Source of the DNA: Chrysomallon squamiferum
Lineage: Eukaryota > Mollusca > Gastropoda > Neomphalida > Peltospiridae
Reading direction: 5' to 3'
NCBI GenBank assembly: GCA_012295275.1
Contig: CM022665.1
Span: 14,014,976-14,078,975 of the forward strand
Length of the DNA: 64,000 bases
Part shown: positions 1 to 11,583 of the stretch, piece by piece
Layout of the letters: every line of letters starts with the position of its first letter
Numbering within the stretch: position 1 is the stretch's first letter
Position numbers and translations under genes: made by a program
Notes under the pieces: generated by a model
Told to the model about the DNA's origin: nothing
The model's input: only the letters and a program-made list of their open reading frames with translations
The model's database searches: none

Positions 1-59
1 TATTTAAGAACATCACATCCAGCCAAATTTCATTTCTGATTAGGTACACAATTTTTTAT

Positions 60-302
60 TCATTCCAGCAAATAGCCAGCATACTCGAATTTAAATGGTC
101 TAAATTTCCAGTACTTAAGCAATTCAAAAAACCTGGTTGGATTTGAAAATTCATGTTTTGATAAAGATGAGAGGAATGAACCAAAGAACCTTCCAATCAC
201 ACTTTGATTATTTCTGTTGGTTATATATGAGGAAGAATGCTGAAGATCTTTTTCTTGCGTTTCTAGCAAATGTTCACTCAATTCATTGATAAAATTATTC
301 AA
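60..302 (-). other. Unidentified ORF at left edge, possible exon or pseudogene
   Basis: An open frame of about 80 codons reads on the minus strand and ends in TGA, followed at once by an AATAAA hexamer. Its composition looks protein-like (for example SVIGRFFGSFLSSL and FFELLKYWKFRPFKFEYAG) rather than low complexity. There is no ATG at the start. The frame is closed upstream by a TAA next to a run of seven A, while the neighbouring frame reads EQGLKKVFKFE from a plausible acceptor (ATAATTTATAG). One indel in the A run would change how the two frames join, so it may be a terminal exon with a frameshift or a decayed copy. I do not recognise the family; a faint likeness to codanin-1 is only an impression. 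Confidence 0.25.
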
Positions 303-1445
303 ATTTGAATACTTTTTTTAGCCCTTGTTCCTATAAATTATAAATATATAATAAAGGAAAATTTGTTTAACTTATGCCGTGAATAATAATAATAAAAAAC
401 CCAAGAATAAACAAAATAATAATTAAAAAGCGAATATATCACACACCAAAGTAGAATTTGCTCGGTGTAGATCACATGCCAAAGTAGCACCCCAGTTTCT
501 TTGATAAAACAGTTGTGGAGCTCTGACTGTATTACTTTCTATTTCATAAATAATTAACTTATTAACAATATTGTGGTCTCAGTTATTTGAAGGAATATTT
601 CTCGGATGCTAACTTTGAATTTGATTAACAGAAGTTTTGAGTTTTTCACTTTTATTTCAGTTTCTTTTTCTTTCTTTTTTTTTCTTCAGAAAATTATTTT
701 TCAAAATTAAAAAAAAATATAATAATAATAAAGAGAGAAAGAAAAAGAAAAAATATGCTAGACTATGCAGAATGCAAAAATTAAAACAAATGTGACAGAC
801 CGGGGACCCACATTTCTTTGATACTGAGGTTACAAGGTAGTATTACTATTAAAATACAGTTGTCTTGATCATTTGAGCGGTGTTCAACTTTCTAAACACT
901 ATAAGATCTAATGCACAGACATTAAATTAATTTTACCTTTAGTTTAGAAACAACTTCTCCACCTTGAAATCAATTCTGCCAGTGGACCAGCACAGTAACA
1001 TTTGACCTTTCACTGGAAACTGGTGCTTGCTTACATTAGAAATAAGAAAGCGCATTCATTTTCTAAACATCGGTTGATCATTGATCGGTAGATTTCACAT
1101 CATTCGCTGGTTTTCGATTATTTCCGTTATGCTTTGTCATTACTAATGACCTAGATTATAAACGAGACTGTGCAATCAATGCTATTTCTTTGGGCGGCCA
1201 TGACCAGTTTGCTACTACTTCCTAATAGGGCAAAACTACAAAATAAACGAACCCAATAATCATAGTAAATATTATGAAATATTTATTTTTTCATTAACTT
1301 TATTATTTCTTGTCCGATTTAAAAAAATTCAGATTCCGTACAGACAAGAGAACGTAATCCAACTAACAACCATAATATTCAAAGCAACATGATACAAAAT
1401 TATTGTTTTTAACATGTAAAGAAAGTATGGGTTGCATCTGTCAAC

Positions 1446-1514
<69 letters not shown>
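1446..1514. repeat. (AAT)n-(ATT)n palindromic microsatellite
   Basis: About ten AAT units run straight into about eleven ATT units, so the two halves are reverse complements and form an inverted repeat with arms of roughly 30 bases and almost no loop. Confidence 0.9.
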
Positions 1515-1516
<2 letters not shown>

Positions 1517-2013
1517 CATAAGAACAACTTTGATTGCATGAGAAATGTCTATATATTAGATTAGATAGTACATGCTATACAAAAACAGATTGAATAATCA
1601 GTTAATCAGTTATTATTTAATTTATTATTATTGTTTTTTTTGGGGGGGGTTGTTTGTTTGTTGTTTCATTTTTTCTTAAGAAATAAAAAAAGTACATACG
1701 AAATTTGATAAGGAAAATTAATCTTTGACTTTGGTATGTATTTACGTTTTAAATTCTTGTGCATTTTATTGGAGATTTTTGTCTTTCTGTTAATCTCCAT
1801 CAACACAAAATAGAATTATTTCCATTCGACCATAAATTTATGAAGTCGATATAGAGGTATATATTTTATTCCCCTAGAGTATTTTGTGATGTTCAAAGAT
1901 AAATACGATATATTGTTTTACATCACAACAATGAAGAATAATTTAAAATATCTGTTTCTTTTCTTTCTTTCATTTTTTTTCTTTCTATTATTATTATTTT
2001 ATTTATCATTAAT

Positions 2014-2017
<4 letters not shown>

Positions 2018-2072
<55 letters not shown>
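2018..2072. repeat. (TA)n microsatellite
   Basis: An uninterrupted alternating TA tract of about 55 bases. It lies about 320 bases upstream of the PSMB4 start codon. Confidence 0.95.
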
Positions 2073-2076
<4 letters not shown>

Positions 2077-2393
2077 TTATTGATTTTTATTACTATTGAA
2101 TTTTAATTAAATATTTTTTATTGTATTTATTATTTATTTTATTTCATTTCATTTTTTTTTTTTTTTTTTTTTTTTTTAATTATTATTATTTTAACATGCT
2201 TTCTTTTTTTTCTTTTTTAAAATATTGATTGCTTTCTGCCCTAACAGGAAGTTACTACGATTTCGGACCCAATGTGCTGTTTATAGTCTTGATCACAAAC
2301 ATTTAAGAGGTTTTATTCGTCGTAAACCGGTTGATTAAAAAAACAAAACAAAAATAAAAACAGTGCAGAGACCCAGTCGAAATCAAATAGAAC

Positions 2394-5300
2394 ATGGCGA
2401 CATCGAATTTCTTTCAGGAACCAAGTCCTCTGTGGAGAAATGGCCCACAGCCTGGAACTTTCAACAGTCTTAGTCTTACAACAAACGTTGCCACAAAACG
2501 AACAATGTTAGTTTTTAAATATTTTACAAATGTGTTCATTGTTTTAAAGGTTTCGTTACGGGAATGCCGTTTCTTATTCCATGTCAACACTGTGACACAG
2601 CATTATTTCAAACTAGTTTTAATACATCGTCATAATCATTGATTCATTATTATCATGTTATGTCGAATGTAAAAATATATATTTGCATATGTTAATTAAA
2701 GTAATACATATATGATCAATGACCGTACAAGTTATAATACTAAGCCGAAGCATATTAATTTGAACGCCGATACTTATAATTAATCTCACCAGAATTAGCT
2801 ATGTCTATCATTGATGACTGACTCAGTAACTGTTAACTTAAATATTTTCAGAAGTATAAAATAAAATGAGCATTTATTTTTTCATTTTGCAAATTAAACC
2901 ACCCAAAAGGAATTGATTTCATACAATATTTTAGTGAAATACAAAATAAGATATAGTTCAGTCTGTTTAAAATATAATTCATCACTTAAACTTATTTGGG
3001 CGAAATTGAGTGAACTCATACTCAGCTGGTATAAATCAAGCTTTGATTCTGATCGTAAGGTATGATATTGCTTTCACTGGCATTGAGAGTTTGTTATTAC
3101 CCAAGAGTTTGATTTCTTTTGTCCAATAGCAGCTGCTCCAAGATACAGAACAGCAAACTGCTATTGATGTCTTGAACATTCAAATGATGGTACCTGTTCT
3201 CCAAGTCATTGTTTGTACAAATCAGCAGCATGAATACATACCAAGAGGCCAGTGACCAGATCAAACTGTCCATCCACATTGACTTGATGTAGGCAGCTAG
3301 CTGGTTCATCTTCTCATTATCTTGCATTTCTATTGTAGTTTTTCAAAGTCAGGATGATGTGTTCTTCTGGCAGGAATGGCAGCTCAAGAAGCTTTTGGAT
3401 TAAGTTGTATGTTTCTTCTCATTGATTATATGTGACCTGCAGTCCAAGCTGCTTGGGACCAGTAGAAGGCACAATCTCTCATTGTGACATCAGAGAAGAC
3501 ACATGTGACAGCTTTCCACATGGCACTCTCAAAGTTGGCCAGTCACTGTAACTGACTATTGACAGCATGCATTTCATACTCTTGAAACACTTTTTGTAAT
3601 CCCACTTTGTCTTCCTTGTCATCAGCATGAAAGTTAGTGCTGCCTGTTTCACCTGTCCTTCACTGTTGTTGAGAAGGGCATGGACTGAGAACAGCTGACT
3701 GAATGACTTTTTCATGACTTGGAATGTTCTATCAATATACCACAATTTGGCATGTCCCAGCATCTGAAATTGATGCTCAGTGAAGTCACATGTCACAGGT
3801 TCCACTAAAGCATCCTGTTGGCTATCTTCTTCTTTATGGTGAAACTGTAGCTTTCATTATCAATAAGTATTGGTTTCCTTCTCTTAGTGGCACCTTCAGC
3901 TGTGGGCCCTGCGTGGATTGAGCTATATCATTTACACTTGGCTCTTCCATGATATCTTCTAGTGTAGGCACTGGCACACAGATTTATGTTGATGCGTTAA
4001 AGGAATTGATGGCATCTGCAGGGAGTTCTATTGAAAGTTGCATACTTTAGAGGGCTTGCTTTATCTCGTTCTTTTTGATGTTGTCCCTTTCGTTAACATG
4101 AACCCCTTAATTCACAATGACTGCTTATGCCAGTTTCTTGAATTGAGTTGTCATTAAAAAAAAATTCTATTTATTAGTGCCGCTCCCCCATTTCTGCTGG
4201 TTTTCAAAGGCCACATGTGGATAGGGCACTGCAATAACTGATGTTGCCTCGGCATTAAAGCTAGCAGACATACTGTGGTATTCTTCCTTAGACTAAAATA
4301 AAATTCATAATTTTAATACTGTTTTAATTGTCTAGTTAAACTATAGAGAGAGAACAAGTGCAAAATAAGCTTAACATTAAAAATAACAGTAAATAACTAG
4401 CAAATAATAATGTAGAAAAAAGCGAAAAAGGGGAATTTGATACATTTTAATACATTTTTGTATAAAAATAATGTTAGTGGCGTGGACCCTGGACTTTATG
4501 GATGTCTGTTTTTTGGATTTCGGGAAATCTGGACCAAATCTGGAAAAATCACAAAATTTGATCTTGTTCCCCATTTGAAACAGTACCTTCAGATACTATA
4601 AAGTTAGTCAGAGTCCCACAGTGCAATCATGGCAATCTTCTCTCAACTCTTTCTACCAGGGTAAGAGTGAATATTACAGTTGCACTCGAGCCTATATTTT
4701 TCTGCTGTACATTTTTCTTTATATACACCCACATGACATTTGTTTACATTGTTTTTATGTCTGTATATTGTTCCTACATTATTATATTACTGTTTTATAT
4801 AGATGTTATGTGTACTAAAGTTTAATGTTTCAGTAAATTTTTGGGTTAATGTTTACATTTGTGATTTTCCAGACCAGTGCTCCCTCCTGTTAGTTCAGTC
4901 GAGGGTCAGCAGTAATTAAGTTTAATTATGCATTTTTTATTATTACTTTTATAAGAAATTATTATTTTTTAATGAACACAGGCAACCTGTAGTCACAGGA
5001 TCATCTGTGTTGGGATTAACTTTCAATGGTGGAGTTATAATTGCTGCAGATATGCTAGGATCTTATGGGTCTCTGGCAAGATTTCGCAATGTTTCCAGAG
5101 TGATGAAAGTCAATGACAAGACTATCTTAGGATCTGGTGGAGATTTGGCAGATTTCAATTATATGAAGTCTATCATACAGCAACGGGTGTAAGTTTAAAT
5201 GAAATAATCTTATTTGAAATAATAACTTAGTACATTTATTAAATATTAGATAATTAAAAAGTAAGTAAAATATCAGTAATCTGAAATGTTTATAAAATTT

Positions 5301-5855
5301 TAGACACAAATAAACCTTTTCTTTATATTATTTTTTTATATGTTTAATTATTGTTTGTTTTGTGAAAAATGTGATAAGATGTAAGTAGAAACCTAAGATA
5401 TTATTTTTAGTTTACTAATTCTAGTACTTAATATGTTAACTAATTTGTGTTAAAAAAAAAATGAAAAACTTTCGTAATAGATATTAATCAGAAACTTGAT
5501 TTAAAATAGCAATGAAGATAAAATTTAAAAAGAACAAAAACATTCCAGCTAGGTGATGGGTACTGAATATTAAACTAAAGATGGTTCTGGATTAATTTAT
5601 GCATTTCAGAAATTAAATATAAAATGATGTTTTTTTCCAGAATTGATGAAGAATGTTTAGATGATGGATTTGGTTATACCCCACTGAGTTTACATTCATG
5701 GCTGACTCGCATCTTGTATAACCGGAGGAGTCAGTTGAATCCATTATGGAGCGTATATATTATTGGAGGTTTAGAAAATGGAATACCGTAAGTACTAATA
5801 TGTGCCGTACTCCCACTGAAGTTACCTAATTTTTATTTTTTTTTATTATTATTAT

Positions 5856-5893
<38 letters not shown>

Positions 5894-7787
5894 CAGTGAT
5901 TATGTTAAACTGAAATTAAAAAATACAAGTTTTAAGATGAAGAGGGATTCAGCTCTTTGTTTAAGATATAGGTTGATGTATGTTGATTCTCAGCATCATT
6001 TCTCATCACATTTTCCATTGTGCTATTTTCCAATCTCACCTACATTTGTTTCATCGAAGGTTGTAGAGTTTGCTTTTCAATCATTCCAAATTACAAAATG
6101 AAATTACTTTCAAAGTCAGCAGCTGAAGATGCAGGTTGAACATACTGGGAGATCTATATAGTTCTTTTTATGTATTACTTTATACATTATATTCAGAAAT
6201 AAGAATTTTCCTTAATTCCTTTTTATGTAATTTTAATTTATATTTTTTTTCCAGATATCTTGGTTATGTTGACAAAATTGGCATTGCTTATGAATGTCCG
6301 TCTGTTGCCTCTGGTTATGGTGCATACATGGCCCAGGTAATTAAAAACTCATAGCAAAATTTTAAATCATCATACATTTAATTGTAATTCTGTTTCCATA
6401 TATTATTATTATTGTATATTTGTATGAGTATCAGTTGCAGGGTAGCTTTTAACTGCACAGTGGGCAATGTTTGTATGTTAATTATTATCAAATTTGAACC
6501 AGTAGCACTGACTTATCCTAAATCTGTAAGTGGCCCAAAGAGCAGAATATATATAAATTTAAGAAAACTGGTATTTTTGTCACTATTTTGGCCATTAAAT
6601 TAATTTATAACAAGACATAAAGGCTAAAATATTGGTTTCTGTTATTTTCAGTTTTGTTCTTATTTAAATAATTATTTATTTTCTGTAATAAAAACTGTGG
6701 TCACAGTCTTGTATGAAATTTTAAAAGTTAAATGCTGTTTGCCATTAGCAGTGACATGCTTTTGATTCTTCTGATGTACATTTAAAAGTAGTCTGAAAAA
6801 CTTCTTTGACTTTAACTCGTTTGTAGCCCATCATGAGAAATGAACTAGAGAAAAATCCTAATATGAATGAAACACAGGCAGAAGCACTGATAGACAGATG
6901 TATGAAACTTCTTTACTACAGAGATGCAAGGTCATTAAACAAGGTAATCTCACATTTTATAATAGCTTGCATTTTCACTGGTGACTGCTGTTAAAATTAA
7001 TGGCAAAATCTGTCATTTTAGATTTTTAAATTAAAAAAAATATATGTAATCATCTTGAAATTGTTTCATAGTGTAAATAAGTATTTGGAAAATTTTGCTG
7101 TTATTTTGGATTATATGCAATTTATACAAGATACAATATTTTAATTGGAATTCGTGTTTTTTAGTAATATTTAATGATATACTGAACTCAAATTATCAAA
7201 ATAAAATTTCTGAATGGAATTTATTTTCTATCTGTATCTGATTCTTTTAGAATATTTACTATTCTCTTTTCTCTCCTTTTTTTTTTTTCCTTTTCTTCTA
7301 ATAGTTCTATCTCAAATTGTTAAGGACCTAAAAAAGAAAAGATTAAGATTTCATTACTTTAAAAAAATATATTTTCCCAATGGTAGAGACAAACAAAATC
7401 ATATTTTTCAAAAATAATTTCAACTTGAACAACTTCAACTTGATATATTTTCTTAGGAAAAGAAAAAATAGAAATAAACTGGTATAAAGATGATTAATAA
7501 ATATAGTTATTAATTTTTAATTTTTTTGTTTCAGTATGAAATAGTTATAGCTACCAAGGATGGAGTTAAAGTTAAAGGTCCAATCATTTCTGAAACCAAC
7601 TGGGAAATAGCTCATCTTGTAAAGTAAGAAATCTTTCACGTATTTTCAGTTAGAAGTGGTAAAATTAAAATTGATATAAAATTTTAATTCATATTCTATA
7701 AATGTCTGTTCATTTTGTCACTTACATTTTATTTTCATCATAATATAATTTTGCATCTTATTTTTGTATTGTAGGGGATATGAATAG
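2394..7787 (+). CDS. PSMB4: Proteasome subunit beta type-4 (beta-7), 7 exons
   Basis: Non-catalytic beta subunit of the 20S proteasome core. Exons: 2394-2506, 4982-5188, 5641-5787, 6255-6336, 6827-6943, 7535-7623 and 7775-7787. All introns are GT-AG, the frame is kept throughout, and the product is 255 aa (human 264). The short N-terminal propeptide (about residues 1-40) leads into [15 protein letters not shown], then [16 protein letters not shown], the hallmark of this subunit. Further conserved blocks are [52 protein letters not shown] and [14 protein letters not shown] at the C-terminus. The ATG at 2394 begins [20 protein letters not shown], which aligns with the start of the human protein. 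The last exon carries only the final four codons and stop. Intron 1 hosts a transposase remnant on the opposite strand. Confidence 0.96.
3090..3900 (-). mobile_element. Decayed FLYWCH / MULE-type transposase fragment in PSMB4 intron 1
   Basis: Read on the minus strand, degraded reading frames match the order of a FLYWCH-zinc-finger/MULE transposase-like protein common in molluscs. 3835-3887 gives a FLYWCH-like start ([19 protein letters not shown]). 3479-3805 gives the MULE core ([20 protein letters not shown], then a [17 protein letters not shown] segment). 3430-3475 gives a residual HW-Q box. 3097-3327 gives the C-terminal [13 protein letters not shown] segment, equivalent to the family's TNND-x-WH-x-RLN. 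Stops and frameshifts separate the pieces, so it is dead. The finger is truncated and the linker to the core is missing. I saw no terminal repeats. Confidence 0.8.
5861..5893. repeat. Poly-T tract in PSMB4 intron 3
   Basis: About 33 T residues followed by CAG. It mimics a polypyrimidine tract and acceptor, but using it would break the conserved PSMB4 reading frame. It may be the tail of an A-tailed insertion in reverse orientation. Confidence 0.85.
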
Positions 7788-8386
7788 GTGTGGAGACAAT
7801 ACAACATCTCATCTGGAATATTTCAAGAAGAAAAGTTTGTTTTTGAGAAATAACGAAGGACTAATGATTCATCATTACCATTTTCAATGATACTGTAAAG
7901 AAATAATTAAAAAAAAAAAATTTAATGTTAAAATCATTTAAGATTAATGTACTTTGTTTTTAAGTTTCCTAGCATGTTAATTTACAATATTATCATAAAG
8001 AATCATAAAGTCTCAAAGAACTATTTTTTAAATTGTAACCTATAGTTTGAACTATTCTATGGGGGGGATAATTTGTCAGAGTGTTGAAACTATTTTTCAG
8101 TTCAATTTAGATTTCTTATTCACTACCAACGTGAATGAAATATTTCACAGAACTAATAATAAGAGGGTTTTCTTTCAATATTTGAAAAGTAACCCAGCAG
8201 TTACATTTAAAAATGCTGTGCTCTGTGGATTCTACAAGAGGCCAGACTGTTTCCCTCTGTTTCCACTGCTTGAGCAAAATGAAATAATTTTTTTTTATAG
8301 AGTTCTGTAACTGCAACTTGAAAATATTTATCTAGTTGACATCATGTTTAGTTTTCATTTATTAAAAATATTCTTTTCTTTGGATG

Positions 8387-8392
8387 AATAAA
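8387..8392 (+). terminator. Candidate PSMB4 polyadenylation signal
   Basis: An AATAAA hexamer about 600 bases past the PSMB4 stop codon. The intervening sequence (7788-8386) has no other gene and is best read as 3' UTR. Further AATAAA copies near 8722 leave the exact cleavage site open. Confidence 0.45.
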
Positions 8393-10195
8393 ATTGTTCA
8401 AAATGTGTCTTGAATATGTTGTTTCTTAAACTTTATTTTCTGTGCATGAAATTGCTGGTTTACATTAGAATTTTAAAAAAGAGTTAAATTAATACCCTTA
8501 AGTTCCAGATTGTATATCTGGACATATTGGGTCATTCCCACCACTCTTTCAGCTCGAGCTTGTTTAAAATTTTCCTTTAAAAATCTTATTAAATTCTGTA
8601 TGTGCTCCTAAGAATGAAAAGTGTATGATGGGCCATGCAAGGAATGTCCTGGTTATGAAGAGTTGGTTACAATGCCTTGATGACTGATGATAATATACCA
8701 GTGATGGATTGCTACTTAGAAAATAAAACTGACTGCTGTAATAAAATTAATTCACAGACAAATTTTCATTTTGGTTTTTAAAAATAAAAAACACCACAGC
8801 TTTACCACAAAAAAGTGCATACGTAAAGGATCTAAAATTATTATTAAAGCTGTCAGAAGAAACTGTTTTACCAAAAACTTCTTGTATGTTGAGCAAGAGA
8901 ACACATAGATATATTCAGCTATGTCAGATGTGTTGTCATGTTCAGGCTCAGTTGTGATGACTGCCACAAAAGGAAGTTCAGCTGGATCACTCAGTTTATT
9001 TACAAAGAAATATGTTGGTGAAAGTTATAAAATTTATGAAACTGAAGAGCTCCTATAATGCTTGCTGAAATCTCAAATTAATTTCTTAAGTTTTGTGTTG
9101 AAGTTCTTCACAATTTCAGATGGGACACTGAAGATACTGATTTATGGTTGTTATTTGTTGTAATGCATACACCTTTGGTATCAACTGTTTCTTCACAACC
9201 CTGATTATACAAATTTATTGATGTTTAAGTGTACATCATGAACATTAGGCAACAAACGTATGAGTGTGGCCTGCTTGTTGTACCAGTGAATTTTGGATAT
9301 GTTACAGGTAGCATTTTGTAGTTGAATTCTGACTCAAGATCATATAGGCCATAAGATCAAACAAAAGGTCAAATGACAATTTCATCAAAAACAAGATGTC
9401 AGAGTCTAAAGAGTGACAGTCTTGGGCTGATGATTTTACATCCAAATTACATAACAAACTTCAGGAAAATCAAAGATGGTGAGCTTAAACCCAGTGGGCA
9501 ATTTCACATGGAAAGACCCAGTTTTCATGTATTTCAAGATGTAGTCTTTATTTGTCTTTCTCAGGGGAGTGACATGTTTGCAAACAAACAAATTACAACT
9601 ACAAAATATCTATTTCAAAACAGTAAGAAATCCCTTACTGCTAATCTTTAGATTTATGTTATGCCTTGACTAGAATATTGAATTTTGAAACATTTTCTTT
9701 GCTATTTAGATACAAGCCAATCTATTAAAAAATTATAATAGTTTATGACAGTAAAGACTGCTAATTTGCTAATTATGTATTCAGAACAGAAAACTTGGAT
9801 TTATTAAAAATCGAAATGTTTTGGGGGGGGTTGTGTTTTTTTTAAATATTGAAAATAGTTTAGATAAATGAAATTTGGGCTACATATAGACATTTGCTGT
9901 ATATCATGAATCATTTTAAATTTTTACTATCAAAAACTATCACCATAGCTTTAAAAAAATAATAATAAAATAAAATACTAATGATTAAATAAAGATTCAA
10001 ATATGTTGGTGAAACCTTTGTGAAAATTATTAACTTCCAAAGGGTAAAGAAAGCTTTTAGAACAGAAATTCATGAACTGAGTTCGTATGTTTTAAACACT
10101 TGTACTATGAGAGTATGAAAATAAAAGGATTTAAAAAAAAAAAAAAAAAAAAAAAAATAATGTAATACTTTTTATTAATAATTTTTAAATTTTTC
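8393..10195. other. Intergenic DNA between PSMB4 and CSTF3
   Basis: No gene can be supported. Some stretches (about 8500-9650) are less AT-rich and give short open frames on both strands. None resembles a family I know, so they may be eroded transposon DNA. A poly-A run of about 24 occurs at 10132-10156. Confidence 0.5.
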
Positions 10196-10485
10196 AGAAA
10201 TAACAATAGCCCTGTTTCAGTGTTTGAAATAATGATTCGGCAGACATCGTTGGAACAATTGTATATTGTATAGGCCGGACGTTTCCGAACATTTCCGAAT
10301 TGACATGGCCACAGCCGACGATCAACCGGAAATAACATTCTGCCATTTTGTGGCGATGGTTAAAAGAAGAGAAATTTTGCATAGCTTTTTTTCCAGTGTT
10401 GGACGCATATTGTGAAATGGATGCAGACTATAATGTAAAGAAATAAGTGTTTGTTTATCAGAGGAAAAAGAGAAAGCATTCTATT
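10196..10485 (+). promoter_or_regulatory. Probable CSTF3 promoter and 5' UTR
   Basis: This stretch is visibly richer in G+C and CpG than its surroundings (for example GGCCGGACG and GCCGACGATCAACCGG), as expected of a housekeeping promoter in an AT-rich genome. A reverse-strand AAAATGGCAG near 10340-10350 resembles a YY1 site. The transcription start cannot be placed from sequence alone. Confidence 0.45.
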
Positions 10486-11540
10486 ATGGCTAATCACGCA
10501 CCAGCTCTTCCTCCGGAGGTTTGTATTTTTATTCCAATATTCGATTTATTCAGTTCATAATTCAGTCAAAGCGTCAGACATTAATTCTTTATAATATATT
10601 TTATTACTTAATACTTCAAAGGTTAAATAGCCGAAAAAGTCATAATAGTTTATATGTTTGTTACTGTAAATATTATTCATTCCTAGATTTATAATTTTTG
10701 AAGTTTTCACTTTTACTGTTTGAATGTGTTTCAAGTGTTTGAACTTGAAGTGTTTCACTTTCAGTCAAGAAATCTTCTCAAATGTTACTTTAATTATTAA
10801 TATTAATTATTAGTTAAACTTTAATGTAATATTTGGTTGGTTTTATTATTATTATTATTTTTTTTTTAATTACTACTACTGTTGTTGTTTTTTGGGGGTT
10901 TTTTTAAATTATTTGTTTTATTCTTTTTCATGTTGCTGTTTTTGGTTGTTAATTTTTAAGTTTTTTTTAATTTTTTATTTTGTTTGTTTATATTGTTTTT
11001 GTTTATAGCAGTGTATACCTTGTCCATATAAGAGCACAAATACTAACATTACTTGAGAGTTAACTTGCAAATGAATACATTTTTTATTTGCTTTGATGTG
11101 TACACAGTACTGTTATCTTACTCTTTGTATGTTCAATTTTTAATTGGTTTTATATGAATGTTTTATATTTAGGAAGTGGGATATATTGCTGACAAATTGG
11201 TAAAAGCTGAACGACGGATTTCAGCATGTCCCTGGGATACGGAAGCATGGAGTATTCTTATAAGAGATGCACAGGTAATTTCATTTGTATTTTGCCAAAT
11301 AGTTAAAAATATTTTGAGTCAAAAACAAAGAAAAAAAATATTGTTATATCTCATCAGACATTATTTCATATCATTCTAAAAGATATATTGTGTAACTAAT
11401 TATTAATATGTCATGAGTAGTGAAGACAGTCCAGTTTTTGTTGGAAAATGAGAGTAACAATGCTAATAAGATTTTACTGACAATTTAATAGTTTATTTCA
11501 AATTTTACAACTTTTTAATTTTATTTTTGTGGATATTACT

Positions 11541-11583
<43 letters not shown>

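Larger units (their letters stand above)
303..2393. other. Intergenic DNA upstream of PSMB4
   Basis: I see no supportable gene here. The stretch holds AT-rich sequence, an AAT/ATT palindromic microsatellite, a TA dinucleotide run and a poly-T run of about 26 at 2152-2177. The PSMB4 promoter must lie in the last few hundred bases, but I could not identify a TATA box or a defined factor site with confidence. Confidence 0.6.

Noticed and set aside
5894-5897. Poly-T plus CAG resembling a splice acceptor in PSMB4 intron 3
   Set aside because: The conserved frame joins 5787 directly to 6255. Using this acceptor would insert stops.
8752-8967. Minus-strand ORF of 71 codons, briefly considered as a hAT-type transposase remnant
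   Set aside because: A short TSDIAEY segment recalled the family, but no other block in the neighbourhood aligned in the expected order.
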